DNA of 39,538 nucleotides from a bacterium (GTDB lineage: Bacteria > Moduliflexota > Moduliflexia > Moduliflexales > JAUQPW01): assembly GCA_030550175.1 (NCBI GenBank), contig JAUQPW010000047.1:1-39538 (forward strand). The letters run 5' to 3'. This document shows positions 31,382 to 39,538 of the stretch, piece by piece. The first letter of the stretch is position 1, and every line of letters begins with the position of its first letter. The notes under the pieces are model-generated. The model searched no databases and was not told where the DNA came from. It worked only from the letters and a program-made list of their open reading frames with translations. Both the position numbers and the translations under genes were made by a program.

Positions 31382-33193
31382 ATGTGTGGAATAGCCGGTA
31401 TTGTCAGTGTCCGAAATATCTCGGATCGACTGTTGCGAAGTATCAAGAACTTAGAATACCGTGGATACGACTCTTGCGGAGTAGCAATTTTAACAAAGGA
31501 TCGAATTGAAATTCGAAAAGAAGTCGGGACGGTGGAAGAAGTAGACCGGAAAGAAAAACTTGCAGAACCTCAAGGTTTTCTTGGAATCTCGCATACCCGA
31601 TGGGCAACCCACGGTAAAGTCACTCAGATCAATTCCCACCCTCATTTAAGTTGTGATGGTACGATAGCCGTAGTCCATAATGGGATTATATCTAACTACC
31701 GAGCTCTCAAAGACGAATTGATCCAAATTGGACACCGTTTTGTTTCTGAAACTGATACCGAAGTTATTAGCCACCTTATCGAAGAATACTACCAAGTGGA
31801 AGGGGATATTGAAAAATCCCTTATCAAAGCTTTTCAACTCTTAGAAGGGACCTATGCCTTTGCGCTCATTTCTACCAGAGAGCCGGATAAAATTTTCTGT
31901 GCCCGACGGGAGAGTCCTTTGGTTTTAGGGGTTGGCTCGGATAGCATGTTCGTGGGATCGGATATTAATGCCTTCGTGGAGTTTACCAAAGATATTGTTA
32001 TTTTAGAGGATGGAGAATACGCGATTATCACTGCAAACAGTTACTCTATTAAGGATGGAAGCACGGGAAGCCAAATACAACGGAAAGTTCAGACCATTAA
32101 TTGGAGTGCTGAAGTTGCTCAAAAAGGAGGCTATCCTCACTTTATGCTCAAGGAAATCCACGAGCAGCCAGATGTGGTCAAAACAGTCTTGAATTTAGAT
32201 ACCCGGGATATCCAAAAACTGGCTGAGATGATCCATGAGAGTGAGCGTACATATTTAGTCGGTGTGGGAACTACTTACTATGTAGCCCTGGCCGGGCAGT
32301 ATTACTTTTCAAAAATAGTAGGATGCTATCTACCGGCTGTTAGTTCCGATGAGTTTGAATATGTGGCCGAGGTAAATCCAAATACCTTATTTCTTTGTGC
32401 TTCCCAATCGGGAGAGACTTATGATACCTTAAAGGCTTTACGGTACGCCAAGAAAAAAGGTTCTAAGACCGCTGCCATTGTTAATGTCATAGGCTCCTCG
32501 GTGGCACGAGAAGTTAATCATGCCATTATGCAGAGCTCGGGGCCTGAAATTTGCGTTTTAAGCACAAAAGCAGCCTTGGCCCAGATTGTTATTTTACTGA
32601 GAACTGCTTTAGAGCTTGCTCGATTGAAGGGTCATATCTCAGAGCAAACCTTTTCAGAATACATGAAACAATTAGAACTCCTTCCCCAGATGATTCGACA
32701 GATTTTAGATGAGAAAACAGGTAACATTCGAAATATTGCCTATCGTCGGGCACAGATCAAAAACTGGTTGTTCTTAGGAAGGGGTATTTACATGGCGGTG
32801 GCTATGGAAGCTGCCTTAAAAATGAAAGAGGTCACCTATCAACACGCTGAGGGAATGCCGGGAGGCTTCATGAAACATGGAACGATAGCCTTAATTGATG
32901 ATGATACCTATACCCTGGTACTGGTACCTCCCCGTGAAGAAGACGATCTGTACCATCAGACCATGAGCAATGTGGAAGAAATCAAAGCCCGGAAAGGTTT
33001 TATCGTAGGATTCCACCATGGGAAGAGCGATTCTATTTTCGATGAGGAAGTTGTTTTACCCGATGCCCCTCCTTTGATAGCCCCACTCTTGCAATTAGTT
33101 GTAGGCCAGTTATTTGCGTATTTCTCGGCTGTAGCCTTAAAAAGGAACGTCGATAAACCCAGATCTTTGGCAAAATCGGTTACAGTAGCTTAA
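31382..33193 (+). CDS. glmS: Glutamine-fructose-6-phosphate aminotransferase (isomerising)
   Basis: A 603-residue enzyme that makes glucosamine-6-phosphate for cell-wall and LPS synthesis. The N-terminal glutaminase domain begins with the nucleophile (MCGIAGIV, Cys after Met removal) and has RGYDSCG, HTRWATHG and SHPH. Two SIS isomerase domains follow: SQSGETYDTLKALR in the first, and EVTYQHAEGMPGGFMKHG in the second, with the catalytic Glu and His. The C-terminus LAKSVTVA carries the conserved Lys. The EGMPGGFMKHG version differs from the E. coli EAYPAGELKHG and is nearer to archaeal-like forms. GGGGG precedes the ATG. Intact. Confidence 0.95.
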   Translation: MCGIAGIVSVRNISDRLLRSIKNLEYRGYDSCGVAILTKDRIEIRKEVGTVEEVDRKEKLAEPQGFLGISHTRWATHGKVTQINSHPHLSCDGTIAVVHNGIISNYRALKDELIQIGHRFVSETDTEVISHLIEEYYQVEGDIEKSLIKAFQLLEGTYAFALISTREPDKIFCARRESPLVLGVGSDSMFVGSDINAFVEFTKDIVILEDGEYAIITANSYSIKDGSTGSQIQRKVQTINWSAEVAQKGGYPHFMLKEIHEQPDVVKTVLNLDTRDIQKLAEMIHESERTYLVGVGTTYYVALAGQYYFSKIVGCYLPAVSSDEFEYVAEVNPNTLFLCASQSGETYDTLKALRYAKKKGSKTAAIVNVIGSSVAREVNHAIMQSSGPEICVLSTKAALAQIVILLRTALELARLKGHISEQTFSEYMKQLELLPQMIRQILDEKTGNIRNIAYRRAQIKNWLFLGRGIYMAVAMEAALKMKEVTYQHAEGMPGGFMKHGTIALIDDDTYTLVLVPPREEDDLYHQTMSNVEEIKARKGFIVGFHHGKSDSIFDEEVVLPDAPPLIAPLLQLVVGQLFAYFSAVALKRNVDKPRSLAKSVTVA

Positions 33194-33208
33194 AATTATC
33201 GTGGGTAA

Positions 33209-33240
33209 CGGGTAGAACGAACAGCGTTCCGTTCTACCTG
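33209..33240. terminator. Terminator-like hairpin between glmS and the methyltransferase gene
   Basis: CGGGTAGAACG (33209-33219) pairs with CGTTCTACCTG (33230-33240), 11 bp with one G-U, around a 10-base loop. It lies 15 bases after glmS and 17 bases before the end of the convergent gene, so it can serve both directions. Confidence 0.6.
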
Positions 33241-33257
33241 TAAGTTAAATAAAAACT

Positions 33258-34013
33258 CTAAACCTTCCTGGCGTATAATACAATAAATGGAGAGAAATTT
33301 AACTCATCTTTCCAGGGCCGGGAAGAATCATCTGGAAAGGGAGGAATATTTTTATCGGCTAAAGGATATTCCACCAACGGGCTTTTAAATCCTGCTTCTT
33401 TTGCAAACTGAACGAGGATTTCTCGGGACCAATGGCGTTCCTTTTCCCAAATGATGTCGGAAACCAGCGACTTACACTTTCGTATGTTATCTTTTCGTTC
33501 TCTATTTTCTAGAAAAGATGCATAGGTAAAGGCAGTAAAATCTTCACAGGTCAATTTATCGCTTGGGTTAATAACAACAAAATGTCCTCCGGGTTTTGTA
33601 ATTCTCCCCATCTCACGAAAGGCGTTTTGAGGTTGTTCTTCGGTTTGAATTTCCACTAAAACAATGGTCATTATAACGGCATCGGCAACCCCATGAGCCA
33701 AAGGTATCTTTTCCATGCCGTTTTTAGTCACAATTTTTTTATAATGAAATTTAACTTTGGGAAGTTGATCTTTCAGGTTTTTATTCAAAACCCTGGCTTC
33801 CCTTAACATATCACTGGATATATCTACCCCAACAACCGTACCTCCCTCGTTAACACAATTCGCGGCTGCTCTGGTCGATTTTCCAGCTCCACAGCCAAAA
33901 TCAACCAGATAATGAATCTGGGACCGTTGCAAAGCAAAGTAAATAATAAGAGGGACAATCCTCCTATCCGAGTAGAAATTTCTTGCCAAAAGGACAAAAC
34001 AGAGCCATAACAA
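33258..34013 (-). pseudogene. SAM-dependent methyltransferase, N-terminus clipped by a transposon
   Basis: A class I methyltransferase with the SAM loop LVDFGCGAGKSTRAA, motif II VVGVDISSDMLREAR and a post-I acidic loop, then the MGRITKPGGHFVVINP motif that is typical of Methyltransf_11/25 proteins. The C-terminal half is intact to the stop. The frame opens with TTG at 34013 without a ribosome binding site, and its first residues (MLWLCFVLLAR) come from the flank of the transposon, whose start lies just beyond. The natural N-terminus (probably 15-25 residues before FYSDRRIV) is missing. The fold may be nearly complete, but expression is doubtful. Substrate unknown. Confidence 0.75.
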
Positions 34014-35290
34014 CCTTCTTGACAGAACTAAATCAAAAAAGAAGGAGAAAGGTTATGGCCCTAGAGATTATTGAAAAGGATAACCAATTTCGTGTCAAGC
34101 TCCAAGTAAATTTTACCGAGAAAGACCAGGATGGATCCTTAGAGGTGGAAGAGCGGGGGGAGGGGGAGAAGGAGGGGGAGGTGTATGTAGCCCAGAGCGG
34201 GGATGGGAGGAGAAAAGCAAAGCCGACAAAGAAGGTAGTCGAATTCTATACCGATTGGCTACCGGATACGCCGATAAACCGACAAGTCCTGGTAGTGGGG
34301 TTAAGGCAATTAGGAACCGAAAGAGGGGAAGCGCTGTTTACGTTGAGGGAGTTAGGGGGAATGTTGGGGAGTACCAACCGGCAAGCGGCCAGCCAACATC
34401 TAGAAGATTTTAGGGAAAGTGGGCAGGACTTTGAGGAGTTTATCAGGCGGAGCCGGAAGGTAGATCGAGAGGTGGTGGAGGCCGTTGAGCAAGAGATAGA
34501 CAAGGCGGTGTGGAGCAGTAAGGAGGGAATAGCTAAGCAGGTCAATAAGAGGCTTTTCCGAAGATGAAAAGTGGATTTGGGTGAGAGATCACGGGGAGTA
34601 CTTGTTTGTAGCGGTGGACTGTCAGAGCGGTTATCCGTCGCATGGGGAGCTGGATTCAAGCAACGGGGGGAGGGCCTGTAAGGCGTTTTGCTAGAGGTCA
34701 GCCAGCTGGGATATAAGCCTTTGGTGATAATAACTGACGGATGGGAGGGGTATATGGAAGCGATCAGGGAAGTATTTGCAGGCACAGAGCATCTACGATG
34801 CCGGTTTCATGTGCTGAAAGCGTTGTTTAGGAGATTACACAAAGCGAAGGTGTGGGAGGCTTTGGTGTGGGAGAAAGCTCGGAAGCTGTTTAAAAGTGAG
34901 GATAAGCGAACCGTGGTGCGGCGTGTTTTGAAGCTGCAGGCCATGCTGGAAGCTGTGGGGAAGGGATCCATCGGCCAGAGATTAAAAGGACCTTTTCAGG
35001 ATGAAGTCTCTGCGCGCAAGCACGTAGCGTTATTTAGGGTCTATTAGGTGTTGAAGCTTCGAGCCGATGACCAGGCCTGCGTGTTGGAGAGAGCAGGCAG
35101 ATCGGTTCAAGGGATTCCGCTTTATCATCTGGTGAACCGTCCGAACGTATGGAAGTTGCAAGAGCGTATGGCTGAATCGTATCAAATGGTGGCGTAGGCA
35201 GTGGGTTATCCGACGTAGCCAAGACAATTATAGAGTAAGGGATTTTGTTGATAGAGGGAAAGGTGTGTTTAAAACAGGTCCAGATGGACT
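34010..35290 (+). mobile_element. Degenerate DDE insertion sequence, ends not resolved
   Basis: The stretch carries one broken transposase (34052 to at least 35047). I could not find convincing terminal inverted repeats or a target duplication. The left limit is set by the clipped methyltransferase gene and the right limit is a guess from the loss of coding signal before the promoter at 35414. Confidence 0.55.
34052..35047 (+). pseudogene. DDE transposase fragments
   Basis: The first frame (34052-34567, ATG after AGGAGAAAGG) has a conserved N-terminal region with DTPINRQVLVVGLRQLGTERG and a helical segment FTLRELGGMLGSTNRQAASQHLEDF that looks like a DNA-binding HTH. A shift near 34556 leads to EDEKWIWVRDHGEYLFVAVDCQSGYP, the first catalytic Asp region (AVDCQSG), which stops at TAG. 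A third piece (from 34688) has VIITDGWEGYMEAIREVF, the second Asp region, and HLRCRFHVLKALFRRLH. The C-terminal Glu region is lost after 35047. I cannot assign an IS family with confidence. Confidence 0.7.
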
Positions 35291-35413
35291 GAGAAGGGAT
35301 ATAAAAGGGGGGAAGATAAAGTTTTTGGTTGTTTTCCTTCTCACCTTATTATTTTTAGCTCTGCCTAATGCAACGCCCCCTAAATTGTTACAGTTACACT
35401 CCGACAATTTCTC

Positions 35414-35455
35414 TTGACATAAGGGGGTCTACCTATTAGAATCTACCGGGTAGAT
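35414..35455 (+). promoter_or_regulatory. Strong promoter with overlapping operator-like palindrome
   Basis: TTGACA (35414-35419), a 17-base spacer and TAGAAT (35437-35442) are near consensus. A perfect palindrome ATCTACC-G-GGTAGAT (35441-35455) overlaps the -10 end and the likely start of transcription, and TCTACC recurs at 35428-35433, 14 bases upstream. A repressor could bind here. It serves the zinc-ribbon/hydrolase pair. Confidence 0.65.
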
Positions 35456-35537
35456 AGCCCGACAGTTCTGGCTTTTCTTTATTTATTTTAAGAAATCCTA
35501 AAAGAACCCCTCGGTTTCATAGAGTGGTACTCTAAAC

Positions 35538-35750
35538 ATGAAATTTAAAGCCCTGGAATTAACATGCCCTATCTGCAGGCGAGAAATAGGTCGCAAATCT
35601 GAAATAGTTTTGCCGAAGTTGGAGCGTTGGTTAATTCGAGTGATTAACAAAGATAACCCTGATTGGATTGAAGAAAAAGGGATATGTCCCAGATGTATGG
35701 AGTTTTATAGAGCCCGCTACGCGCATTGGATTAAACAAAACGACGCATGA
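35538..35750 (+). CDS. Small zinc-ribbon protein
   Basis: A 70-residue protein with two CxxC pairs, CPIC at residues 10-13 and CPRC at 50-53, which should hold one zinc. Between them is a basic/hydrophobic helix (ERWLIRVINKD). No DNA-binding or enzymatic motif is evident; such ribbons often serve in protein or nucleic-acid contacts. It overlaps the following hydrolase gene by ATGA (35747-35750), so the two are translationally coupled and share the promoter at 35414. I do not recognise a named family. Confidence 0.75.
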   Translation: MKFKALELTCPICRREIGRKSEIVLPKLERWLIRVINKDNPDWIEEKGICPRCMEFYRARYAHWIKQNDA

Positions 35751-36787
35751 CTCCTCTTTTATTAAAGATTCTGACCCAATCTATAGACCGGATCAAACTG
35801 GCTCTATCCTCAAAAAAACGAAGCTCTATTCGCCATCAACCTTATACGAGAGATTATCCTCATTTAACCCGCCGAGAATACCTGGAGCATCCTGAATTGT
35901 TTTACCGTAAACCCCCTCCTGTCCATGAGGTGAGAATTCTGAGAACAGAGCTGGTAGGAGGATTTAAGCGCTCGTATCTTACCTTTCCGAGTCCTTATCA
36001 GACGCCCTATTTAGAAAATAATACCGTTTATGGAATTTATACTACGGCCGACAGACTCGATACAGCCGATTGGGTTTTAATAGTGCTTCATGGGTGGGGG
36101 CGACCCCATTTCAGAATAGAAAAGAAAATGTGCCTTACCCTGGCTAAGTATGGAATCTCATCCCTGTTACTTACCATGCCCTTTCATCAGGAACGAGCTC
36201 CTGCCGGAAGTTGGAGTGGGGAATATATGGTCAGTGGAGATGTAGTTCGAACGGCTGAATCCTTCCAACAAACCATTGCAGAGGTTCAGGCAATTATCCC
36301 CTGGTTAAGACAAAAATTTCACCGGGTAGGCATTTTCGGTATGAGTCTAGGAGGGATCATTGCCCATCTGGCAATGACGGTAGAGCCCTTTGATGCAGGG
36401 ATTACTTTACTGGCCGGTGGGAACAGTGCAAAAATCGTCTGGGAGGGGCAAATGACCCAATATGTGCGCGAAGATATAGAACTGGCTGGAATCACACTGG
36501 AACAACTTGAGCTCATCTGGCTGGCTACAAATCCCACAAACTTAGCGCCCAAGAACCTGGTCAAAAACCTCCTTATGATTAACGGTCAATTCGATGAGAT
36601 TATACCGGTCTCCTATACCCTGGAACTCTGGGAGTCCCTGGGAAAACCTCCTATCAAATGGTACCCCTGTGCCCATTATAGTAGCTACTTCTTCTTAAAA
36701 CGAATTCTTCGGGATATCGTTGAATTTATCGCAACGATCCAGAAACCAGGAATCAAAAGTCAAGAGTTAAAAGCCCATATACTTTGA
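35747..36787 (+). CDS. Alpha/beta hydrolase
   Basis: A 346-residue alpha/beta hydrolase. The oxyanion motif is VLHGWGRPHF, the nucleophile elbow is GMSLGG, the acid is likely Asp in GQFDEIIP, and the His is in CAHYSSYF. An N-terminal extension of about 80 residues (basic, Pro/Arg/Tyr-rich) precedes the core and no signal peptide is seen, so it is probably cytosolic or loosely membrane-associated. It resembles dienelactone-hydrolase-like or acyl-transferase-like members without a known substrate. It is coupled to the zinc-ribbon gene by ATGA overlap. Confidence 0.85.
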   Translation: MTPLLLKILTQSIDRIKLALSSKKRSSIRHQPYTRDYPHLTRREYLEHPELFYRKPPPVHEVRILRTELVGGFKRSYLTFPSPYQTPYLENNTVYGIYTTADRLDTADWVLIVLHGWGRPHFRIEKKMCLTLAKYGISSLLLTMPFHQERAPAGSWSGEYMVSGDVVRTAESFQQTIAEVQAIIPWLRQKFHRVGIFGMSLGGIIAHLAMTVEPFDAGITLLAGGNSAKIVWEGQMTQYVREDIELAGITLEQLELIWLATNPTNLAPKNLVKNLLMINGQFDEIIPVSYTLELWESLGKPPIKWYPCAHYSSYFFLKRILRDIVEFIATIQKPGIKSQELKAHIL

Positions 36788-36912
36788 CGTTGAGTCCCCC
36801 CTGGGATAATAAAATAACTAATCCCTTGACACCGGAAATTTAGATAACCTAGTTTAATCAATAAAGATTTTCATGGTCGATTCGATTAAAGTCTGAAAAA
36901 GGAGAGTTTTTC

Positions 36913-38307
36913 ATGTCTAAAAATGAAGATACCTTGAAGGAAGTAAGTTCCTTACAGGAAACAGCTTCGTTAGGACCCGGATCGCAGGAACTGCAAGAGT
37001 TAAAAAAGCAGATAACCGAAGAGTTGATGAAAATAACCGATATTGATGAAGAAAAACTATCCGGGTATATGAAATTTCTTGAAAATTTAGATGATACTAC
37101 CCTGGATAATTGGATCGGAGGATTAGTGACGGAATTGGAAGAGAGAGCCTTACCTTTTTTGGGTCTTCTGGGACGAAGTTCCCATATTCAATTATCTCAA
37201 AAAGCTTTAAAATACCTGGGCTCCATTCAATCCCAAAAGTCTGTGGATATTCTTACACAAATTGCAGAAACCCACCCCGATAAAAAAGTTCGAAAATCTG
37301 CCCGTACCAATTTATACCGACTTCAATCTGCCGGATTAGCCGTAAAAAGACCTTTAGACCCGGAATTGGCTAAGAGCCGGGAGCGAAAGGTTAAGCATAA
37401 ACCTTATCAAGCCCTGATGAGTAACGTGGATGGGTCCGGTTCCCAGCTTGTCATTATGGCCCGGGAGATGTTTGCCGGGGATTTACATATCTTACAGAGC
37501 GTAATCAACGAAGAAGAAGGTCTCAAAGAGTGCCATGCGATGCGGGGACTTACTAAGAAAAGTTTTGCTCGATTGATGGAGGGGATGATAGAAAGGATGC
37601 GGCAAGAAGGGGCACCGGATCTAACTCTGGTGGAAATAGACTATAATTATGGCATGCGCCTTATAGTGGAAGCGGAGAAACTTAATCAAACTCTGGGTAC
37701 CGAAATACCTCCGGCTTATCTTTCGGTTAAAGAGCTCTTCCTGGAATCTGCAGATCTCACAGTACCTCCTCCTATTTACCAGAAGCTCGATGCGGAAAAA
37801 ATTAAATCTCAACCTCACCTGTTGCAAGGCTCTGCGGAACTTATTTCACATCCTCTTCTGGAGAGTTGGATTTTTGATATAGGGAAGATCAAAAGTTATG
37901 CAGAGGAATTGAAAAAACAAGAAGAAACGGTTTTAGAGTTAAGCCCCCAATTTATAAAAGAACGAGAGGAAGCCGTCTTCGATCAGGCGCTTTCAGCATT
38001 GTTTGATGAGAAACATAAGCTCCTTTACAAAGAGAGATTGGAAAAAACGGCCTATATCCTCTTTACAAAGGGAGAAATCGAGGAAGCTAAAAAAGCCCTG
38101 GCTGCAGCCCTGGCGCTTGATCCTCAAAGTAGAATTCCGGTTAAGAATCACCCCCTTATCGTTGAATTAGTTCGCAGAAACATAACTTTTCTCAAAGAAG
38201 CCGAAGCCGGAGAACTAACGGAGGAGGGTATAAAAAAATATTATGAAGAGAGGAGAAAAGCAAGAGAGCAGAGTTCTTTGATCATTACGGATCTCGGCTT
38301 TCGATAA
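36913..38307 (+). CDS. HEAT-like repeat protein of unknown function
   Basis: A 464-residue soluble protein. Residues 60-140 form a HEAT-like helical repeat pair (ALPFLGLLGRSSHIQLSQKALKYLGSIQSQKSVDILTQIAETHPDKKVRKSAR). The middle contains ALMSNVDGSGSQLVIMAREMFAGDL, and the C-terminal third has a tetratricopeptide-like stretch (ILFTKGEIEEAKKALAAALALDP). HEAT and TPR modules usually mediate protein contacts, so an adaptor or scaffold role is likely. No catalytic motif is seen. AAAAGGAGAG precedes the ATG. It lies 24 bases before the flippase-like gene, in the same transcript. Confidence 0.7.
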   Translation: MSKNEDTLKEVSSLQETASLGPGSQELQELKKQITEELMKITDIDEEKLSGYMKFLENLDDTTLDNWIGGLVTELEERALPFLGLLGRSSHIQLSQKALKYLGSIQSQKSVDILTQIAETHPDKKVRKSARTNLYRLQSAGLAVKRPLDPELAKSRERKVKHKPYQALMSNVDGSGSQLVIMAREMFAGDLHILQSVINEEEGLKECHAMRGLTKKSFARLMEGMIERMRQEGAPDLTLVEIDYNYGMRLIVEAEKLNQTLGTEIPPAYLSVKELFLESADLTVPPPIYQKLDAEKIKSQPHLLQGSAELISHPLLESWIFDIGKIKSYAEELKKQEETVLELSPQFIKEREEAVFDQALSALFDEKHKLLYKERLEKTAYILFTKGEIEEAKKALAAALALDPQSRIPVKNHPLIVELVRRNITFLKEAEAGELTEEGIKKYYEERRKAREQSSLIITDLGFR

Positions 38308-38330
38308 GTTCGAATAAATTTCAAACCTTC

Positions 38331-39284
38331 ATGATTGAAAAACTTAAAGAAAAAATTATCACCTCGATTGTATTGGGTGCCTGTGTTTTCCTCGTCTTAT
38401 CTTTATATGCCGATCTGGGTCAGATTAAGCTGGCAATCCCCCAGTTTAACTGGATATACCTTCCGGCTATTATAACCCTGGCTTCTTCCAATTATCTCAT
38501 CCGGTTTATAAAGTGGGATTATTATTTGAAGTTGATTCAAATAGATCTTTCCAGAAAGGAAAGTTTGATGATTTTTCTATCGGGGTTAGTCATGTCAATT
38601 ACGCCGGGTAAATTCGGAGAGGTTCTAAAATCCTACCTGCTTAAAGAAGTCCGGCGGATTCCGATCAGTTCCTCGGCACCTGTTGTTCTTGCCGAGAGGC
38701 TTACTGATCTTATCGCCCTTGTACTTCTCTCCACCTTGGGGGTCTTTACGTTTCATTACGGAGGCTTCTTACTCCTTGTCTCGGCCATCGTAATCTTTGG
38801 GTCGGTTATGATAATTAGCTCTCAAGCCTTATCTAGGTGGATGATCCAACTCTTTGATAAGATCCCGTTTTTCTCTCAGCATACCCAGAAGGTCTATAAC
38901 TCCTACCAAAGGATGTACCAACTGGTAACCCTTAAGTCTCTTTTAATTGCAATTCCCTTGAGCCTTCTAGCCTGGCTGCTAGAAAGTATAGGTTTTTCTT
39001 TGATTTTAAAAGGATTTTCTTTTCCCTTACCCTTGGAGCAGTCGATCTTTATCTATGCCTTTTCAATTATAGCAGGAGCTGTAACTATGTTACCTGGAGG
39101 GATTGGGGTAACTGAAGGAAGTATGGCAGGTTTGCTGATTTTGATTGCTAAAATACCTAAATCCATTGCTGTGGTTGCCACTTTGATTTTGAGGATATGC
39201 ACACTCTGGTTTGCCGTTATGATAGGCGCTTTGAGCCTTCGCTACCTGCAGGGTAAGTTCCTTGTTCCCCCAATTGAAACATGA
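38331..39284 (+). CDS. UPF0104 / lysylphosphatidylglycerol-synthase-like flippase
   Basis: A 317-residue membrane protein of the UPF0104 family, related to the flippase half of MprF. I count about eight membrane helices. The family signatures GKFGEVLKSYLLKE and RLTDLIALVLL near the middle and LPGGIGVTEGSMAGLL near the end are present. There is no catalytic synthase domain, as in stand-alone members, which are thought to move lipid-linked or amphiphilic molecules across the inner membrane. It follows the HEAT-like gene closely and overlaps the homoserine dehydrogenase start by ATGA. Confidence 0.85.
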   Translation: MIEKLKEKIITSIVLGACVFLVLSLYADLGQIKLAIPQFNWIYLPAIITLASSNYLIRFIKWDYYLKLIQIDLSRKESLMIFLSGLVMSITPGKFGEVLKSYLLKEVRRIPISSSAPVVLAERLTDLIALVLLSTLGVFTFHYGGFLLLVSAIVIFGSVMIISSQALSRWMIQLFDKIPFFSQHTQKVYNSYQRMYQLVTLKSLLIAIPLSLLAWLLESIGFSLILKGFSFPLPLEQSIFIYAFSIIAGAVTMLPGGIGVTEGSMAGLLILIAKIPKSIAVVATLILRICTLWFAVMIGALSLRYLQGKFLVPPIET

Positions 39285-39538
39285 AAGAGATTAAAGTTGG
39301 ATTAATCGGTCTGGGAACCGTAGGTGCCGGCGTGGTTAAGGTTTTACAGGAAAATAGCCATCTTATAGCCTGTCGGCTTGGGGCCAGGATTAAGCTGGGT
39401 AAAATTGCCGTGCGTGATCTTTCAGCTCCTCGACGGGTTAAAGTAGATCCTTCCCTTTTAACCCAAAGTGTTCGGGATATCCTGGAAGACCCGGAGATAC
39501 AGATCGTGATCGAATTGATAGGTGGCTATGAACCGGCT
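39281..39538 (+). CDS. hom: Homoserine dehydrogenase, N-terminal part (cut by window end)
   Basis: The first 86 codons of a homoserine dehydrogenase, which reduces aspartate semialdehyde to homoserine on the way to threonine and methionine. The Rossmann loop GLGTVGAGVV is at residues 10-19, and the later IVIELIGGYEP is the family signature before the NAD-binding end of the domain. The frame is open to the last base, so the gene continues beyond the window. It starts inside the stop of the flippase-like gene (ATGA), so the two are probably co-transcribed. Confidence 0.93.
   Translation, partial: MKEIKVGLIGLGTVGAGVVKVLQENSHLIACRLGARIKLGKIAVRDLSAPRRVKVDPSLLTQSVRDILEDPEIQIVIELIGGYEPA

Noticed and set aside
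1..39538. CRISPR array or phage genes.
   Set aside because: No regularly spaced repeats, Cas-like frames, capsid, tail or terminase genes were seen.

Overview
The window joins two DNA populations with visibly different composition. From 1 to about 11,030 the sequence is GC-rich, crowded with insertion sequences and full of broken genes. From about 11,030 to the end it is more AT-rich and codes mostly for ordinary bacterial housekeeping functions. The AT-rich part suggests a Gram-negative-type bacterium: it has a lipoprotein MltD-like lytic transglycosylase with LysM repeats, a tandem DUF507 pair, FtsK, RlmN, GpsA and GlmS. I cannot name a phylum with confidence; a deep-branching lineage near the old deltaproteobacterial, Nitrospirota or Tectomicrobia/NC10 groups would fit. 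The GC-rich part has a Chloroflexi-like flavour (SnoaL/SRPBCC/DUF2269-like small genes, attC-like hairpins), but this is only an impression.

Region 1 (1-5,190) is most of a tailored lasso-peptide locus: a half-length PaaK/CapK-like ligase, a sulfotransferase, a HicB-like protein, a nucleotidyltransferase with one frameshift, a PqqD-like leader-binding protein (B1), a transglutaminase-like leader peptidase (B2) and an HPr-kinase-like lasso peptide kinase. The cyclase (asparagine-synthetase-like, C) and precursor (A) are not visible. Region 2 (5,190-6,940) is an IS110-family element beside an attC-like hairpin. Region 3 (6,983-9,600) holds small metabolic or unknown genes and a membrane-anchored diheme cytochrome c interrupted by one amber codon; it ends in what looks like the first codons of an acyl-CoA dehydrogenase. 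Region 4 (9,583-11,032) is an IS66-family element whose transposase is frameshifted. It has clear terminal inverted repeats but no matching target duplication, and it sits exactly on the composition boundary.

Region 5 (11,217-13,873) has an internally deleted methyltransferase, an enolase-superfamily enzyme, a cupin and a YjbQ protein. Region 6 (14,248-19,485) is one 1,745-residue polytopic membrane protein with two zinc ribbons. Region 7 (19,780-26,367) has an FtsK that lacks its DNA-reading gamma domain and ends inside a tRNA-Lys gene, a helicase-associated gene split by a 73-bp insertion, an MltD-like transglycosylase and two DUF507 genes. Region 8 (26,567-33,193) has convergent, overlapping rlmN and gpsA, a decayed receiver-PAS-GGDEF-EAL gene, and glmS with a structured upstream region. 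Region 9 (33,258-39,538) has a methyltransferase clipped by a degenerate transposon, then a zinc-ribbon protein with an alpha/beta hydrolase, a HEAT-like protein, a flippase-like membrane protein and the start of homoserine dehydrogenase.

Broken genes are unusually frequent: at least nine in 39.5 kb. They include single-base frameshifts, two amber codons, deletions and insertions. This is either real genome decay or partly consensus error; raw-read inspection would separate the two.
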